Below, one piece after another: positions 12,140-22,962 of a stretch of DNA of 64,000 bases. The notes beneath the pieces are model-generated. The model searched no databases and was not told the origin of the DNA. It saw only the letters and a program-made list of their open reading frames with translations. The position numbers and the translations under genes were made by a program. How positions within the stretch are numbered: the stretch's first letter is position 1; every line of letters begins with the position of its first letter. Origin of the DNA: Sequoia sempervirens. Lineage: Eukaryota > Streptophyta > Pinopsida > Cupressales > Cupressaceae. The stretch spans positions 1-64,000 of the forward strand of contig VDFB02321308.1 in NCBI GenBank assembly GCA_007258455.2, given 5' to 3'.

Positions 12140-12290
12140 CAAATTAGTCACTTATAAATGACCAAATTAGTCACTTATAAATGACCAAATTAGTCATTTA
12201 TTTTCCAAATACTGCTAGTGTTAGTCACGTGACTAAATTTTTTAGTCATATGACTAAAATTTTTAGTCATGTAGTCATTTATTTTCCAAA
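12140..12290. repeat. TAGTCA/TGACTA cluster with 22 bp tandem repeat and palindromes
   Basis: ATGACCAAATTAGTCA is tandemly repeated three times with a 22 bp period (about 12137-12196). It is followed by a perfect 16 bp palindrome TTAGTCACGTGACTAA (12221-12236, CACGTG core) and an 18 bp palindrome TTTAGTCATATGACTAAA (12241-12258). About ten TAGTCA/TGACTA hexamers lie within 200 bp. CACGTG is the core of plant G-box sites; any regulatory role is inference. Confidence 0.8.
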
Positions 12291-12302
12291 TTCTACTAGT
12301 GG

Positions 12303-12538
12303 ATGGAGCCTCTCAAGACTTAAACCATTAGTTTTTTCTAAAAACAGTGATTTTGAGGCAAAAATCAACACACCACAAAAGTGAGACACATTATTGTGGT
12401 AGAGCCTCTCAAGACTTAAACCATTAGTTTTTTCTAAAAACAGAGCCTCTCAAGACTTAAACCGTTAGTTTTTTCTAAAAACAGTGATTTCAGGCAAAAA
12501 TCAACACACCACAAAAGTGAGACACATTATTGTGGTAG
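12303..12538 (+). repeat. Composite tandem duplication
   Basis: Unit X, starting GAGCCTCTCAAGACTTAAAC (~43 bp), occurs at about 12305, 12402 and 12445. Unit Y, starting at 'GTGATTT' and ending 'ATTATTGTGGTAG' (~55 bp), follows the first and third X. The order is X-Y-X-X-Y, best explained by unequal duplication. Confidence 0.8.
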
Positions 12539-12539
12539 C

Positions 12540-13766
12540 ACCCCTAGCAACTTTTGATTCCTTATAGTACTCTTCTAAACACTTTAGCTCCTTTATTGTC
12601 TTGTAGATCATCACTTCTAGAATGTTTTGTATTTTGATAGTATTGTTATGCCCTCTCACATCTAAATACACAATGTGAATCATCTCTACAAAACTTGGAC
12701 ATTTTCTTCTCTTCTTTTTCGAACATCGCATGGTATAATGACCTACGTTTCCTCAGTTATAGCATGTGGCATTTCTTCTTTGGCAGTTGTTTCTACTGCA
12801 TCCTCTTAGTCCTTTGTAATTTGATTTTCTATTATCTTTGATTTAGTCTTGTGGTGGGTTATTTTATAGCACATATGCACACTTTTGTTGTCTCTCCATG
12901 GTAGTCGCATATAACCTGCATTGTATAAAGGTCCTTCTACCAATCCCTTAACATATACCATTTTTTTTGTCTATATTTGTGTCATAATTGTGATTAATAG
13001 GGCATGTAGGATCAAGATGGTTCTTGGTGTTCTAGATCTGAAAGTGGTTTGTAGGATAGTCCTTAGTGAGGTGACTATCCCATTCTTGACAAGTTCCATA
13101 ATAGATTGAGTTTGTCTTGGTTAATATTGTCTTTAACTCTACATGTAGTGTGGTGATAGTTCTCTTTCCTTGAGCCTTAGGGAAGTCATTCCAAAGGTGA
13201 CCTTCTCTTGAGTAGTATGTGCACCATATTTCTTTGGTTTTCATTGTTTCTCCTATTTCTATTTAATTGAATTTTGTATGGTTGATTGTTCTACCACAAG
13301 TTGTAACTTCTCAATATTCTCCTGCATATCATCCTTCTAAGGTCTGCACCAATTTTGGGCTTCAATGCAATATGCCACGTGGTGATTAGGTTTGTATAAG
13401 TGTTGAATATTTTTCCATCCAAAGTTGCTCTTATACATTTTTGTAGTCATAAAATGAACCATTCTATATTTTATTTCTCTTTCAACGGTTCTTCTAACTT
13501 GCAACAAAATTCTTTGAATTGTATATCATATTCTTTTACTAATTCTTCTCTTTGGACTGGGTCCCTCACTTTTCTCACACTCTTTGCTGGGACATCCAAA
13601 GTGTCAAAAATAGTTGGAAAATCAAGTGTTTTACTTCATTCCAACTCTTCCCATGTTTAGGATAGGTGTTATTATACCAATCTAATAATTATTTTCCAAG
13701 TGAGGATACAAATTCAAGTAGTTTTGGTTTATCTTCATCAACATCCTACCTTTCCCATATAGATTC
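12540..13766 (-). pseudogene. Retroelement gag fragment with zinc knuckles
   Basis: Read on the minus strand from 13766 downwards, frame-shifting fragments resemble an LTR-element gag: an N-terminal capsid-like part (WYNNTYPKHGKSWNEVKHL, later EELVKEYDIQFKEFC), then nucleocapsid-like knuckles. A degenerate CTYYSREGHLWNDF lies at ~13180-13220, and CYN*GNVGHYTMRC at ~12718-12760. The latter has C-x2-[lost C]-G-x3-H-x4-C spacing with one cysteine codon now a stop. Gag packages element RNA into particles. Many stops show it is dead. Its 5' part is missing exactly where the E2 LTR begins (13767), suggesting interruption by E2. The family call (gypsy versus other) is uncertain. Confidence 0.55.
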
Positions 13767-14941
13767 TATGAGTTTCTAATCTGCAATCAACTAACAAGAA
13801 ACAACAAACAAGTGTCAATCATGTCAGAAAACCAAATAAAAAACTCCCTATGTGATTCTTGATTAAGAAAGACAAGAAGACATGAAGAAACATGAAATAA
13901 ATAAAATAAAAGCATGCAAACTTATCTAAATTAACCAAAATTTCATCCCATAGGGGGAGTGGTGCTCCTTTGATGTGGAAAGAAGCCCTTTCTCAATCCC
14001 TTTGATAAGATTTGATGATTGAAGATGATTTCAAGTATTGAATTGATGCTAAATGATGAAACTATGCTCAAAAGTGATGAAAATGATGATAGTTATGAGG
14101 TGAAATTCCTATATTAAGAATGTTTGAAGTTGTGGATCCATATTGTGAAGATAATGCTTCTATTTATAGAACTCAAGGGTTGAAGAATTAGAGGAATTGG
14201 TGAATTTGGGATAAAATGGGAGCCAATGAGAATGTTACACTTGTCACAATTCTATTAGAGGAAGGTGGAACACATTTTGGGAAATGTGTTGATAAAAGGG
14301 GGATGTAAGAGGAATAAATGAGAATGTAAGAGGATTTTAAAGGTTGTAAGAAGAATTGAATGAATGTGGCTGGATATGTTAGAGGATGTAAGAGAATTTA
14401 TTGAAGATGTAAGAGGAGTTATTGGTTAGATGTGAAAGGTTTTTGAAAACTTTAGAGGGAAATTGAATGAGGAGGTGGTTTGGAGGAATATTCCTTTGTG
14501 AGGATAAATAGAGGAATTAGTTAATTAAAAGAAATGAATTTCTTGTGCAACTTGGTTAGTTGACCATGGGTTGATTTAACTCTTGAGGAGTTAAAAGATG
14601 AAGGATTTATTAATGCTTATTAGAAAGTGATTTGGGATTAATTAATTTGAATGGGTTAGGGGATTGTGACATTTGATTTGATTTATTTAATTAAATGGGA
14701 GAACTTAGGAGGATTTAATTAAATGATTCAATGATTTAATTAAATATGATGAAAAATAGTTACAAGAATGGTGAATTAATCTAATAAAATTAATTATTTG
14801 ATTAATAGCTTTTTTTTTAATTTAACTAAATAATTTTAATTATTTAATTAATTGGTTAGTTTGAGGTGATTTAAGAAGAAACAATGTTAGTTAATCAGAA
14901 TCAAATGCATAGCATCAATCGGGATTTTTTAGGTTTCAACA
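13767..14941 (-). repeat. E2 3' LTR (minus sense)
   Basis: In sense orientation it starts TGTTGAAACC right after the polypurine tract and ends CTCATA, where the partner LTR has CTCACA. The terminal CA has therefore probably mutated to TA. It contains a TATA box, and an upstream U3 cluster of GATGTAAGAG-type repeats (14302-14425). Confidence 0.85.
14160..14170 (-). promoter_or_regulatory. LTR TATA box (3' LTR)
   Basis: Sense strand TCTATAAATAG followed by AAGC. The same motif is at the same place in the partner LTR and, slightly changed, in the plus copy (4774). Conservation between three LTRs supports a real core promoter about 400 bp before the LTR end. Confidence 0.65.
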
Positions 14942-14955
14942 TTTTTCCCCTCTTT
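14942..14955 (-). other. E2 polypurine tract
   Basis: Sense AAAGAGGGGAAAAA directly abutting the LTR start TGTTG. Matches the tract at 4063-4076 in the plus copy. Confidence 0.8.
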
Positions 14956-16216
14956 GGAGCGAGGTACCTATTGCATTGATTCAAAGAATAACATTGCCAA
15001 TATCAAAATTCAAAAATTTCCTAATTTTTTAGATGCCCCACTTCTACCCTCGTGGAAGAAATTACGATGCTACATTACCCCCTCAAGAGATCAGGTGGAA
15101 ATTTCAATTTTTGGGTTGAGCTCGCGATAAAGATTTAAGATCAGTTTAGCTAAAAGAGGACTAGAAAGCTTAGATGCTTGATGTAGAAAAATTTGATGAT
15201 GTATAGACAGTCATTGACCATGGGTAGCCTCAAATATATTTTGATATAACACATAGATTCGATACTTGGATAGAACTGTTAGTAAAGATAAAAGAATAAG
15301 ACTAATGAATTGAAGAATGAGATGGATTAACCATTATGTTGGTGTTTCAATTCACACCTCTGGAATACAAATTAGAAATGGACAGGTATGCACAGATAAA
15401 ATACTCTTCGAATTAGGAGGGGAAGCTCCCTCTTTGTTGATGTTGCTTAAGAAAGTAAATTAAAACTAATTTTCCTATCTTTTTGTTCAGCTAAGAGCAC
15501 AAGGTTATAAAACTCAAGCACTGTAGCTGAGATTTTTTGTTTTAGAAGTTCAAGTATGACTAAGCCTACTCTAATGACGTTTCTAACTTCTCAAGCAAAT
15601 CCAGAGCAAGAGAGTTAGAAATGGAAAAGGAAGGATTTTTTGAAAAAATACTTAAATAAACTCTTTTCCAACACACATTTACTTACTTTCAATGCAAGCT
15701 GAAATAAAGATCATATAAGCATAACACAATAAATGAAAAAAAATTGAGACTTTATATCAGGGTAGCAAAGTGGGTACAAGACTTTACTTTCTCAAATTTC
15801 AGGAAAAAAGATTACACTTTTGGGACAACAGGATTGTAGCAAAATAGGCTTACAGTTTAACCATCAAACCAAAATACATTGACACAAGACACATGCACTG
15901 AACAAGAAATTGCAGCTAAAAGAGACTTGAAAACTTGTTCTAACACTAAGTGAATTGAAACTAAACAACAAATTGTAGGCAAAATAGGCTCAACAATTTG
16001 TTATCACAAGCATAGTTAAGAAAATAATGGGAAATGCTGCCCTTATTTATACACAAGAAGAGGAGTGGGGAACCCTAAAATATCCTTGCTTTTACAACCA
16101 AGACTTTCCAACATGCAAGCTTTATTTCTAAAACTAAACTAGATAAACATCTAACCACCTATGAAAGCATAAAAATAGGGAACACTAACTATTACAACTT
16201 GTTTTCTTTCTCTTCT
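14956..16216 (-). other. E2 3' noncoding region between frame C and the polypurine tract
   Basis: 14956-15110 is homologous to 3930-4062 of the plus copy ('GATGCCCCACTT...' against 'GGGGCATCTAAAAAA' in the other strand). 15111-16216 has no counterpart there. It contains a sense-strand TATA-like GTATAAATAAGGG near 16040, followed by AT-rich DNA with polyadenylation-like signals, which gives it an LTR-like or terminator-like character. No partner repeat was found upstream of frame C. Confidence 0.4.
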
Positions 16217-19200
16217 TCAAAGAGTGGATAAGAATTGAGACAAGAATAGAAATACAGCTGGAAGAAAGCTTCTAGATGATTGCTGCTTTAAATCTCTACC
16301 ACATCTGCTAAAAAGCGGGAAACTTTCTCTATCAAGAGCATCAATACTATCTATAGCAAAGTTTTTGTTTTCAAGGATTTCTTCTCCTTCTGCAATTGAT
16401 CTTAGAAAATCTTCAACCTTATTGGCCACTTTCTCAAACCTCGCTGACATCATGGAAATCTAACTCATCTTCCCAACAACAAGATCACTGACATCACTGC
16501 CACAAACAACATTTTGGAACTTAGCTTGTACATCGACAAGTTTGATGTAAGAGCCATGATCATGACAATATTGACAAGGGATTCCTAAAAAGAATTCGTT
16601 TATGAACTGGAGAGCATCAATCACCCTTTATTTGTATGCAAATAACTCTTCAGATATCCTTTCATAGGTTCTCACCTTGAAGAGGTGATGTTCTTTCCAT
16701 GCAAGGAGTTTCCTCTTGTGTTCTCTTGAAACCGTTGAGTTGTATGTTGTATCCAAATTTTCCATGATGATCTCGTGCATAGGTTTCACCTCTATTATCA
16801 ATTGCTCAAATCCTTGAATCCCTTGGCATAAGTCATGAGCATTATTCCTTAGCTGATATATCCATGCAAGGATTTCTCTGCCTCTGGTGATGAACTCTTC
16901 AATCTATTCCCATGTTTGATTTCCATATATCACCAACTGCCTCAACTATTATTGATCAGTTGGTGTTTCTATTACCTGGGGTAGCAACTGAGTAGCCTGT
17001 GAAGTTTCATGAACAAGATTAGATATATATAGCATGAGCTTCTAGATTTCAAACTTGAGGGCTGCCTTATCTTCTCCATCTTTAAGCACTCTTTCTTGAA
17101 GATTTTTGGCTACAACTTTGAAAAAACTTACATCCACATTCCTAGTGCTTTTACCAAGATTGTCCTTAACCATGAAAAAATCATCTACGCCCACTTCATC
17201 AATATCTCTATCTTTTGGAGGTGTAGCGGTCTCCATAATCATCTCACCATCTGAGTTCTTTTCAAACTGAACTTGTTTCTTTGCTTTCTTTTTAGGTGCA
17301 TCTTGGTAAATGTTTTCAAGATCATCAAAGTTGAGCTGATATGAAGGTCTCCTTCTCTTCCTTCCCAAGGAGCTCTCAATCCAAGATGTGGAATCTCTAC
17401 TAACTTCCATGGGAGGCTCAGTTGCTACTTCTCTCACTTCTTCATCTTCTGAATCAATGTGAATTGGTGTAGACCTTGGTGATGGTGGATAATTATGTGT
17501 CAAAGGAACATATAATTTTGTTTCTTTTTTAGGTACAGACTCTTTTGGAGGAACTTTTGCTTTGACTGTTGGCAACTCCTATATGATTATATTTGAAAAT
17601 TCCAACCTTCTCCTTGTATTCTTTGTTGATCTGCTGCCCTTTACACCTTCTTGAGGTTGACTTACACCCTTCATCTTTGGTTGTGCTCTAGAAGAAGAGG
17701 GAAGAGATGACTACATTCTTGGCAACTCTACTGCTGAAATGGATTTCCTCCTCTTGAGGAATAAGAAAATATTGTTATGCCCAATGACTTGGCATGTCCT
17801 TTCTTCCACTGAGATGATTTCTTTGTTGGCCCAATTGACCTATGGAAGAGGCTATTGTTCAATTTTATTTTGAGTGTACATTGGAAGTACATCTCCATCA
17901 TCATTAGATAATCCCTCAATATCCTCTGACAATCAATCTTTCATTTGATGGAGAGTAAGTCTCATGTAACTATGCCTTTGTACCTCAAACTCATCTCTAT
18001 AATTGACCCAAAAATCTTCAAGTGCGGACACATGAGCATAGTTCTAACCAAGTCGAGATGCAAAGACACCATGAGGGTCATATGATCATCTCTTGCTATA
18101 TGGATTGAGATGAAGTTAAGCCAAATCATCATCCATTAATGATCTGCATCTATAAATTCCCAACTCAAATGGAAAACTAAAGGTGGGCTTCTTTTGATTC
18201 CGCAAGAAAGTGTGAACATCATATACTTGCCTTAGGAATTCCATGAAAACCACTTCATTTGATGGGTACCTCGGCAACATGAGTGGAGCACTGGAGAAGC
18301 CATAAAATCTTATGTAGGTGAAGGTAGGAAATTGAATGAACCAATCTTCCCTCTGCATTTTTTCCCTAACAATTGATGAAATACGTACGTGTAACTCATT
18401 ATCCAGGTATCGCATCGTATGCATTAGGAAAGCCTTATTTACCCTTTTGTAGTGATGTGATGATTCTATAAATTCCAACTGAGGGTAATAATTGTAAACA
18501 TGTTGTACATCCAGGGACCCCACAGTATTCAACCCTCTGAATTTTCCTTGGAAGACCACTAGGTAGACAAGGTAGGAAACCATGTGGAACACATGAATTT
18601 GGAAGTATTCGGTTATTTGTTGATGAAGGCTATTGTTGATTAAGGTTGACCAATCATAGAATTTTGTTTTCTTCATGATATAAGGTATAACATAGAACAT
18701 CAAAGGTTGTAATTTGGTAGCATCTACTTGACCAGTGATCCAGTTGAGTAGGGTGATCATGATCACAATCTCATCCTTAAATTCCCCACGTCCGATGTTC
18801 TTTGGAAATTTTTTATGTTTTTCTTTCATCCAATTTTGTGCAACTTTCTTGTTTTATTTCTCCTTGTGCATTTCCCACACCCTTCCACATTCTTCTTTGG
18901 AGATGAAAACACTTTCAACCCAAGGTGGTATTAAGAAGCATTTTTCAATCATGTATGGCTTCAAGTTGCAAATCACTCTCCCATCTATCAATTGAATCTC
19001 CGGTGTTGCAGGATTGTAATGCTCAATGCAAGCAATTACAAATTCTAGACTTTGCACTAAAATAGAAATTGATGTTGCTGCAAGTAGTCCACAATGACCA
19101 AGGTGTCGAACTACAACATTACCTATGTCTTCCAAAGCACGCAAATTGAACATCGACTTAATATGATGCAAGTTAGTTTCAACTATTTTGATGAAGTCAT

Positions 19201-19307
19201 TGCAAATTGAACACTGACTTAATATGATGCAAGTTAGTTTCAGCTATTCTGATGAAGTCATGATATAACATTGAATTGGTCTTGAACTTGATGGGAGGTT
19301 ATTCCAT
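16217..19307 (-). pseudogene. Large unidentified frame, copy C of an 'RFYG-motif' family
   Basis: I do not recognise this protein. The frame runs from an ATG at 19307 (stop two codons later) to 16217, about 1,000 codons, with scattered stops. In order: an N-terminal part (KFKTNSMLYHDFIRIAETNL, broken by a 61 bp duplication), a globular part (18829-18116), the motif EDWF...YIRFYG...LPRYP (18350-18225), an acidic linker, two basic nuclear-signal-like clusters (GRKRRRPSY and PKKKAKKQVQF, ~17390-17270), then a helical C-terminal part (17040-16217). Copies B and A share the motif and the general plan, not the N-terminus. It lies inside E2 in sense orientation, after the gag-like frame, where accessory or envelope-like frames occur in some plant LTR elements. 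It could instead be a captured host gene. Confidence 0.6.
19141..19262 (-). repeat. 61 bp tandem duplication inside frame C
   Basis: 19141-19201 and 19202-19262 are near-identical. As 61 is not a multiple of three, the duplication shifts the frame and separates the N-terminal end of copy C from the rest. Confidence 0.85.
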
Positions 19308-20839
19308 ACTGAAAATCTTGAAGACTGGTTGTAAACTTGACCTATGCTTGGACAAGTTTTGCACACTTTCTAAATTTAGCTTGCTAGTTTTTCTTCTTCA
19401 AATGGAAAAAAAAATTCAATTTTTTTTTGAGATATGGCTTTTGTAGAAAATTTAGATGCAAGAAGACCCAAATCATCTATTCTTGAAGCTTTTGAGTGCT
19501 AACTGAAAAAGCAACAAACCCTAATTTCTGAAATTTTTGGACAAAAAATTTGGAACTTGGGTTTTGTTCAAAACTTTGTTTCAAGAGGAACCAAGTCATC
19601 ATATTTGAGAAATACTGAATACTGGTTGAAAAAGCAACAAACCCTAGAATTCACAAAAAAACTGAGAGCTAGGTTTTGTGTTGAATCACATTCTTGGTAG
19701 ACCCAGTTGATCAGATTTTGAAAATATTGAAGATATCTTGGACATGCTAGGAAAAAGAAAGTTTTTGAAATCTAAAATTCTTCAAAGTTGTTCAAAACCA
19801 TAAACTGATATGACCTAGATCACTGAAAATTGAAATTTTTGATCTCCTCCAGAAATTTGATGCTCTATAAGAAAACAGCATGAGAAAAGAAGCCTCTTTG
19901 TATGTTGATCCAGAAAATATAATGAACTACAAAAAAGCATTGAGTTTTGGCTCTCGAGTCCTGAATTGAAGAAAACTTTTATGTTTTCTCTTCTCTTCCT
20001 TGGATGCCACCTACAAGAATTATGAAAAATGAAAGGCAAAGACGTCTTAAATAGGTTGAGGTTGAGAAAATTTTCTTTCTTTTGCTTTAAATCCTTCGAA
20101 CCCTATCCAAAGCTTGTGCATCGAACTTGGACATTTTTCCTCTTCTTGAGATTTTGAAAATTTGAAAAATTTGGCTAAGGCATGGGAACTTGAGTGCCAC
20201 CCTTGGAGGACTTAGCCATTTTTCATCATTTTCAATATTTTGTTTGATTTTGACGTCTATTTGATTTTGATATTTGGGAGCTAAGTGAATCCTATGATTT
20301 GCAAGGATGATCCATCACAGAGCCTAAGTGAATCTAGCAAAGTTTGTTTGGAGGAAACTTTTGAAAAAAACTCCATCTTGACCTTCAAAATCATGGGCAC
20401 CTCTGGCTACTTGGGGCACCCATGATCACAAGTGTTAGCCATTTTTCCATATTCTTTAAGTTCTTGCTTGCTTCCCTTGATCTTATGATGAATTCACAAT
20501 TTCAAGAGCTAGAATGATCTGATTGACTGATTGTCAGATTTGCTAGGTAGCTCGGAGGATTCTGAGGGGGCTTCTATGGAGGCTTCATCTCCTGAAAGCT
20601 GCATCTTGGGGGTCAAAAGCTTGGGAGCCCTTGGCTAGATGGGGCACTAAAATCCTCCAAAGTTGGTCACTCTGAGCAAATCCATATCATCAAATTTTGG
20701 AAATTTTGAGTTTTCACCCTCATGCAAGACATACGAACCCCAATTTTGACCTTTTTTGACAATTATGACAAGACTTTCAACCATTTCTACAAAATTCCTA
20801 AGTGTAGCAAAAATTTTAATTTGGGGTACAACACATTGA
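19308..20839 (-). other. E2 noncoding region upstream of frame C
   Basis: No frame or repeat seen. It contains 'GCAACAAACCCTA' twice (about 19510 and 19630) with related flanks, i.e. a weak ~110 bp repetition. It has no counterpart in the plus E2 copy, so the 15.1-20.8 kb tract is either an insertion here or a deletion there. Confidence 0.4.
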
Positions 20840-21490
20840 TTTAGAAGTCCAACAAGTCTATGAGTTGTCGAGACTTTATTAAATATGGTGATGAGTGATG
20901 ATGATTTGCTTATCCAGGGATTGGGACACGAACGTCACAACTTTCCTTATGTTTGATAAAACACATAAATATGATGCATCAAGGTATAGACAACCAAGAT
21001 AGTATTGTATCTAGTGTGATGGACTTTGACTCGACAAATAGATAGGAGTATTCTTGTTCACACCTGACATATAGAAACATTGCTAGGATGCACTTTAGAG
21101 GTTTCAAACATCTTGAACCAAAACATGGAAAGGTATAACATATCAATGCAATAGTCAACAAGCTTCCCAAAACACCTTCCATACATACCTAACAAAACAA
21201 GTATTCACCAAGGTTATATTACAAGAACATCCAACAAGCACAAAAAACAAAAGATAATGATCAATTCCCTATTCCTTTCCCTCTAAATTATTTTGATAGA
21301 CATCATTGAGAGGTCATTGGAATGAGCACAATAAGATAAATCAAAGAAAAGATCAAGTGAACAAACAAGCCAATGTTCTACATACCTCTAGTCAAGGGGA
21401 TGCGTTTTGTTTAGGATAAGTATCCAAAGAAATAGCCAAAGATAATTTCCATTGTAGGAAAGATGCATCCTAGGACATGTTAGTGGATGG
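20840..21490 (-). repeat. Conserved E2 noncoding block
   Basis: Inverted match to 2990-3640. Shared landmarks in E2 sense are GAATACTCCTATCTGTTTGT, CTTGATGCATCAT, TTTATCAAACATAAG and AATAAAGTCTC. No frame is conserved between the two copies, so the block is probably noncoding. Confidence 0.75.
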
Positions 21491-22962
21491 TGGCAAGTTG
21501 ATAGGTTGTTTGAAAGGTTGTTGATATAAGGTTGATTGACATGTTTGCTAAAAAGACCAAGAGTTTGATTTTGCGTTTAAAAGTTTGTTGTTTTGATTTT
21601 ATTTTACATTTGAAGTTTGTTGTTTCGATTTTGATTTTACCTTTGAAGTTTGCTTTTGTTGATTGTTGTGGTTGTTTCAATTTGTTTTTCCAAAGGATGA
21701 AGGTGACAATTGATTTATTATGGATGATTGATTATTGAGGCTATTTTTTGGATTTTTGGGTTATTTAATTTTTTTTGTGTTTTTATGTCTCAAGGGCTCA
21801 TCAATTATGGCCTTGCCTACTTTTAAGCTCAGAGACAATGTAGTTTGGATACCATGTTTTTGACATTTTTTGACATTTTTAACTTGTTTTGGGATTTCGA
21901 TATGTTTTGAATGTTTTGTTTTATTTTCACATGATTTTGACAATTTGGATATGGATATGTGTGACGATATCAGTGATCTATTTTGGGATTTTTTTGAAAA
22001 CCAAGCTAAGGTTCATTGATCAGATTGATGGATTGATGATGATAACATTGTTGAGGATACACAACAATGTAAGGATAGTGTTAAGCAACACAAGGATTGG
22101 GAAAGATATTCCAAGATAATGGCGGATTGATTGGATTTGATTTGTTCAATATTTTGAAGCTTGGTTTGGAACAAAATTTGTTTTGAATGATTTGATGTGA
22201 TGTTGAAGCACACATTAGATGCAACTGATATTGATTGTTTTGATCGATGTTCAAAGAAAGATAATGCTTGATAAGGAACATCCTCTTGTCAAAATATGCC
22301 ATGGGTTTGTGATTTACATTTTTGCTCTTTTACCAATTTGATTTTACATTTTCCAATGTTCGAATCACCACATAAGTTGGAAGATATAGATCAAGATTTA
22401 TTCTTGAAGCAAGATGTAAATCTTTGCCCCCAGTGTTTAGCAATGTATGGAATTCCATGGGTGGATTCTTGGATAGGTGTATGGATGGATGGATATGGTA
22501 AGCATGCAAAGGATGCCAAGGATTATCTTGTGATAAGATAAGGTGTTCGAACAGAGGATGCTCATTTGGATAGTGCTTCATAGCTTATATAATGTTGGGT
22601 AGGATAGGATCAGTGAAAATGACTCATGTCAAGATGTTTACCATAAGTAAATGTAAATTGTACACCAAATTTTATCAAGATCAAGATACTTTGGAAGATG
22701 GATGTAGATGGATTGGATGAATGGTGCATGGATGAATGGATTTATTATGGATAAGATAGATAGAATACTAGATTTATTATGGATGAGATAAGATGATTTT
22801 ACCTGAACTAGTGCATGTAGATGCTCGATTCTACACATGACACCTATTTTCTAGGTTTTCATCATGGTACTTTCCCAAAGCACCATCGTAGTGGTTTTCA
22901 CTGGAGGATGATTTTTATCTTTACTATTTTTATGGTTTTTTTTTTGTTTTTTGTGAAATATT
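21491..22962 (-). other. E2 A-rich spacer
   Basis: In sense orientation it is rich in A with 'AAAAACC' runs, like 1800-2800 of the plus copy. It includes 'CCTCCAGTGAAAACCACTAC' (~22890) and one CGAACTAC-related unit (21790-21860). Short open stretches here are not conserved with the plus copy. Confidence 0.55.

Noticed and set aside
15540..16060. A second LTR nested in E2 after frame C
   Set aside because: A TATA-like box and U5-like composition exist, but no partner repeat was found at 19.3-20.8 kb.
22296..22541. 81-codon plus-strand open stretch
   Set aside because: Lies antisense in the E2 spacer with no conservation in the plus copy.
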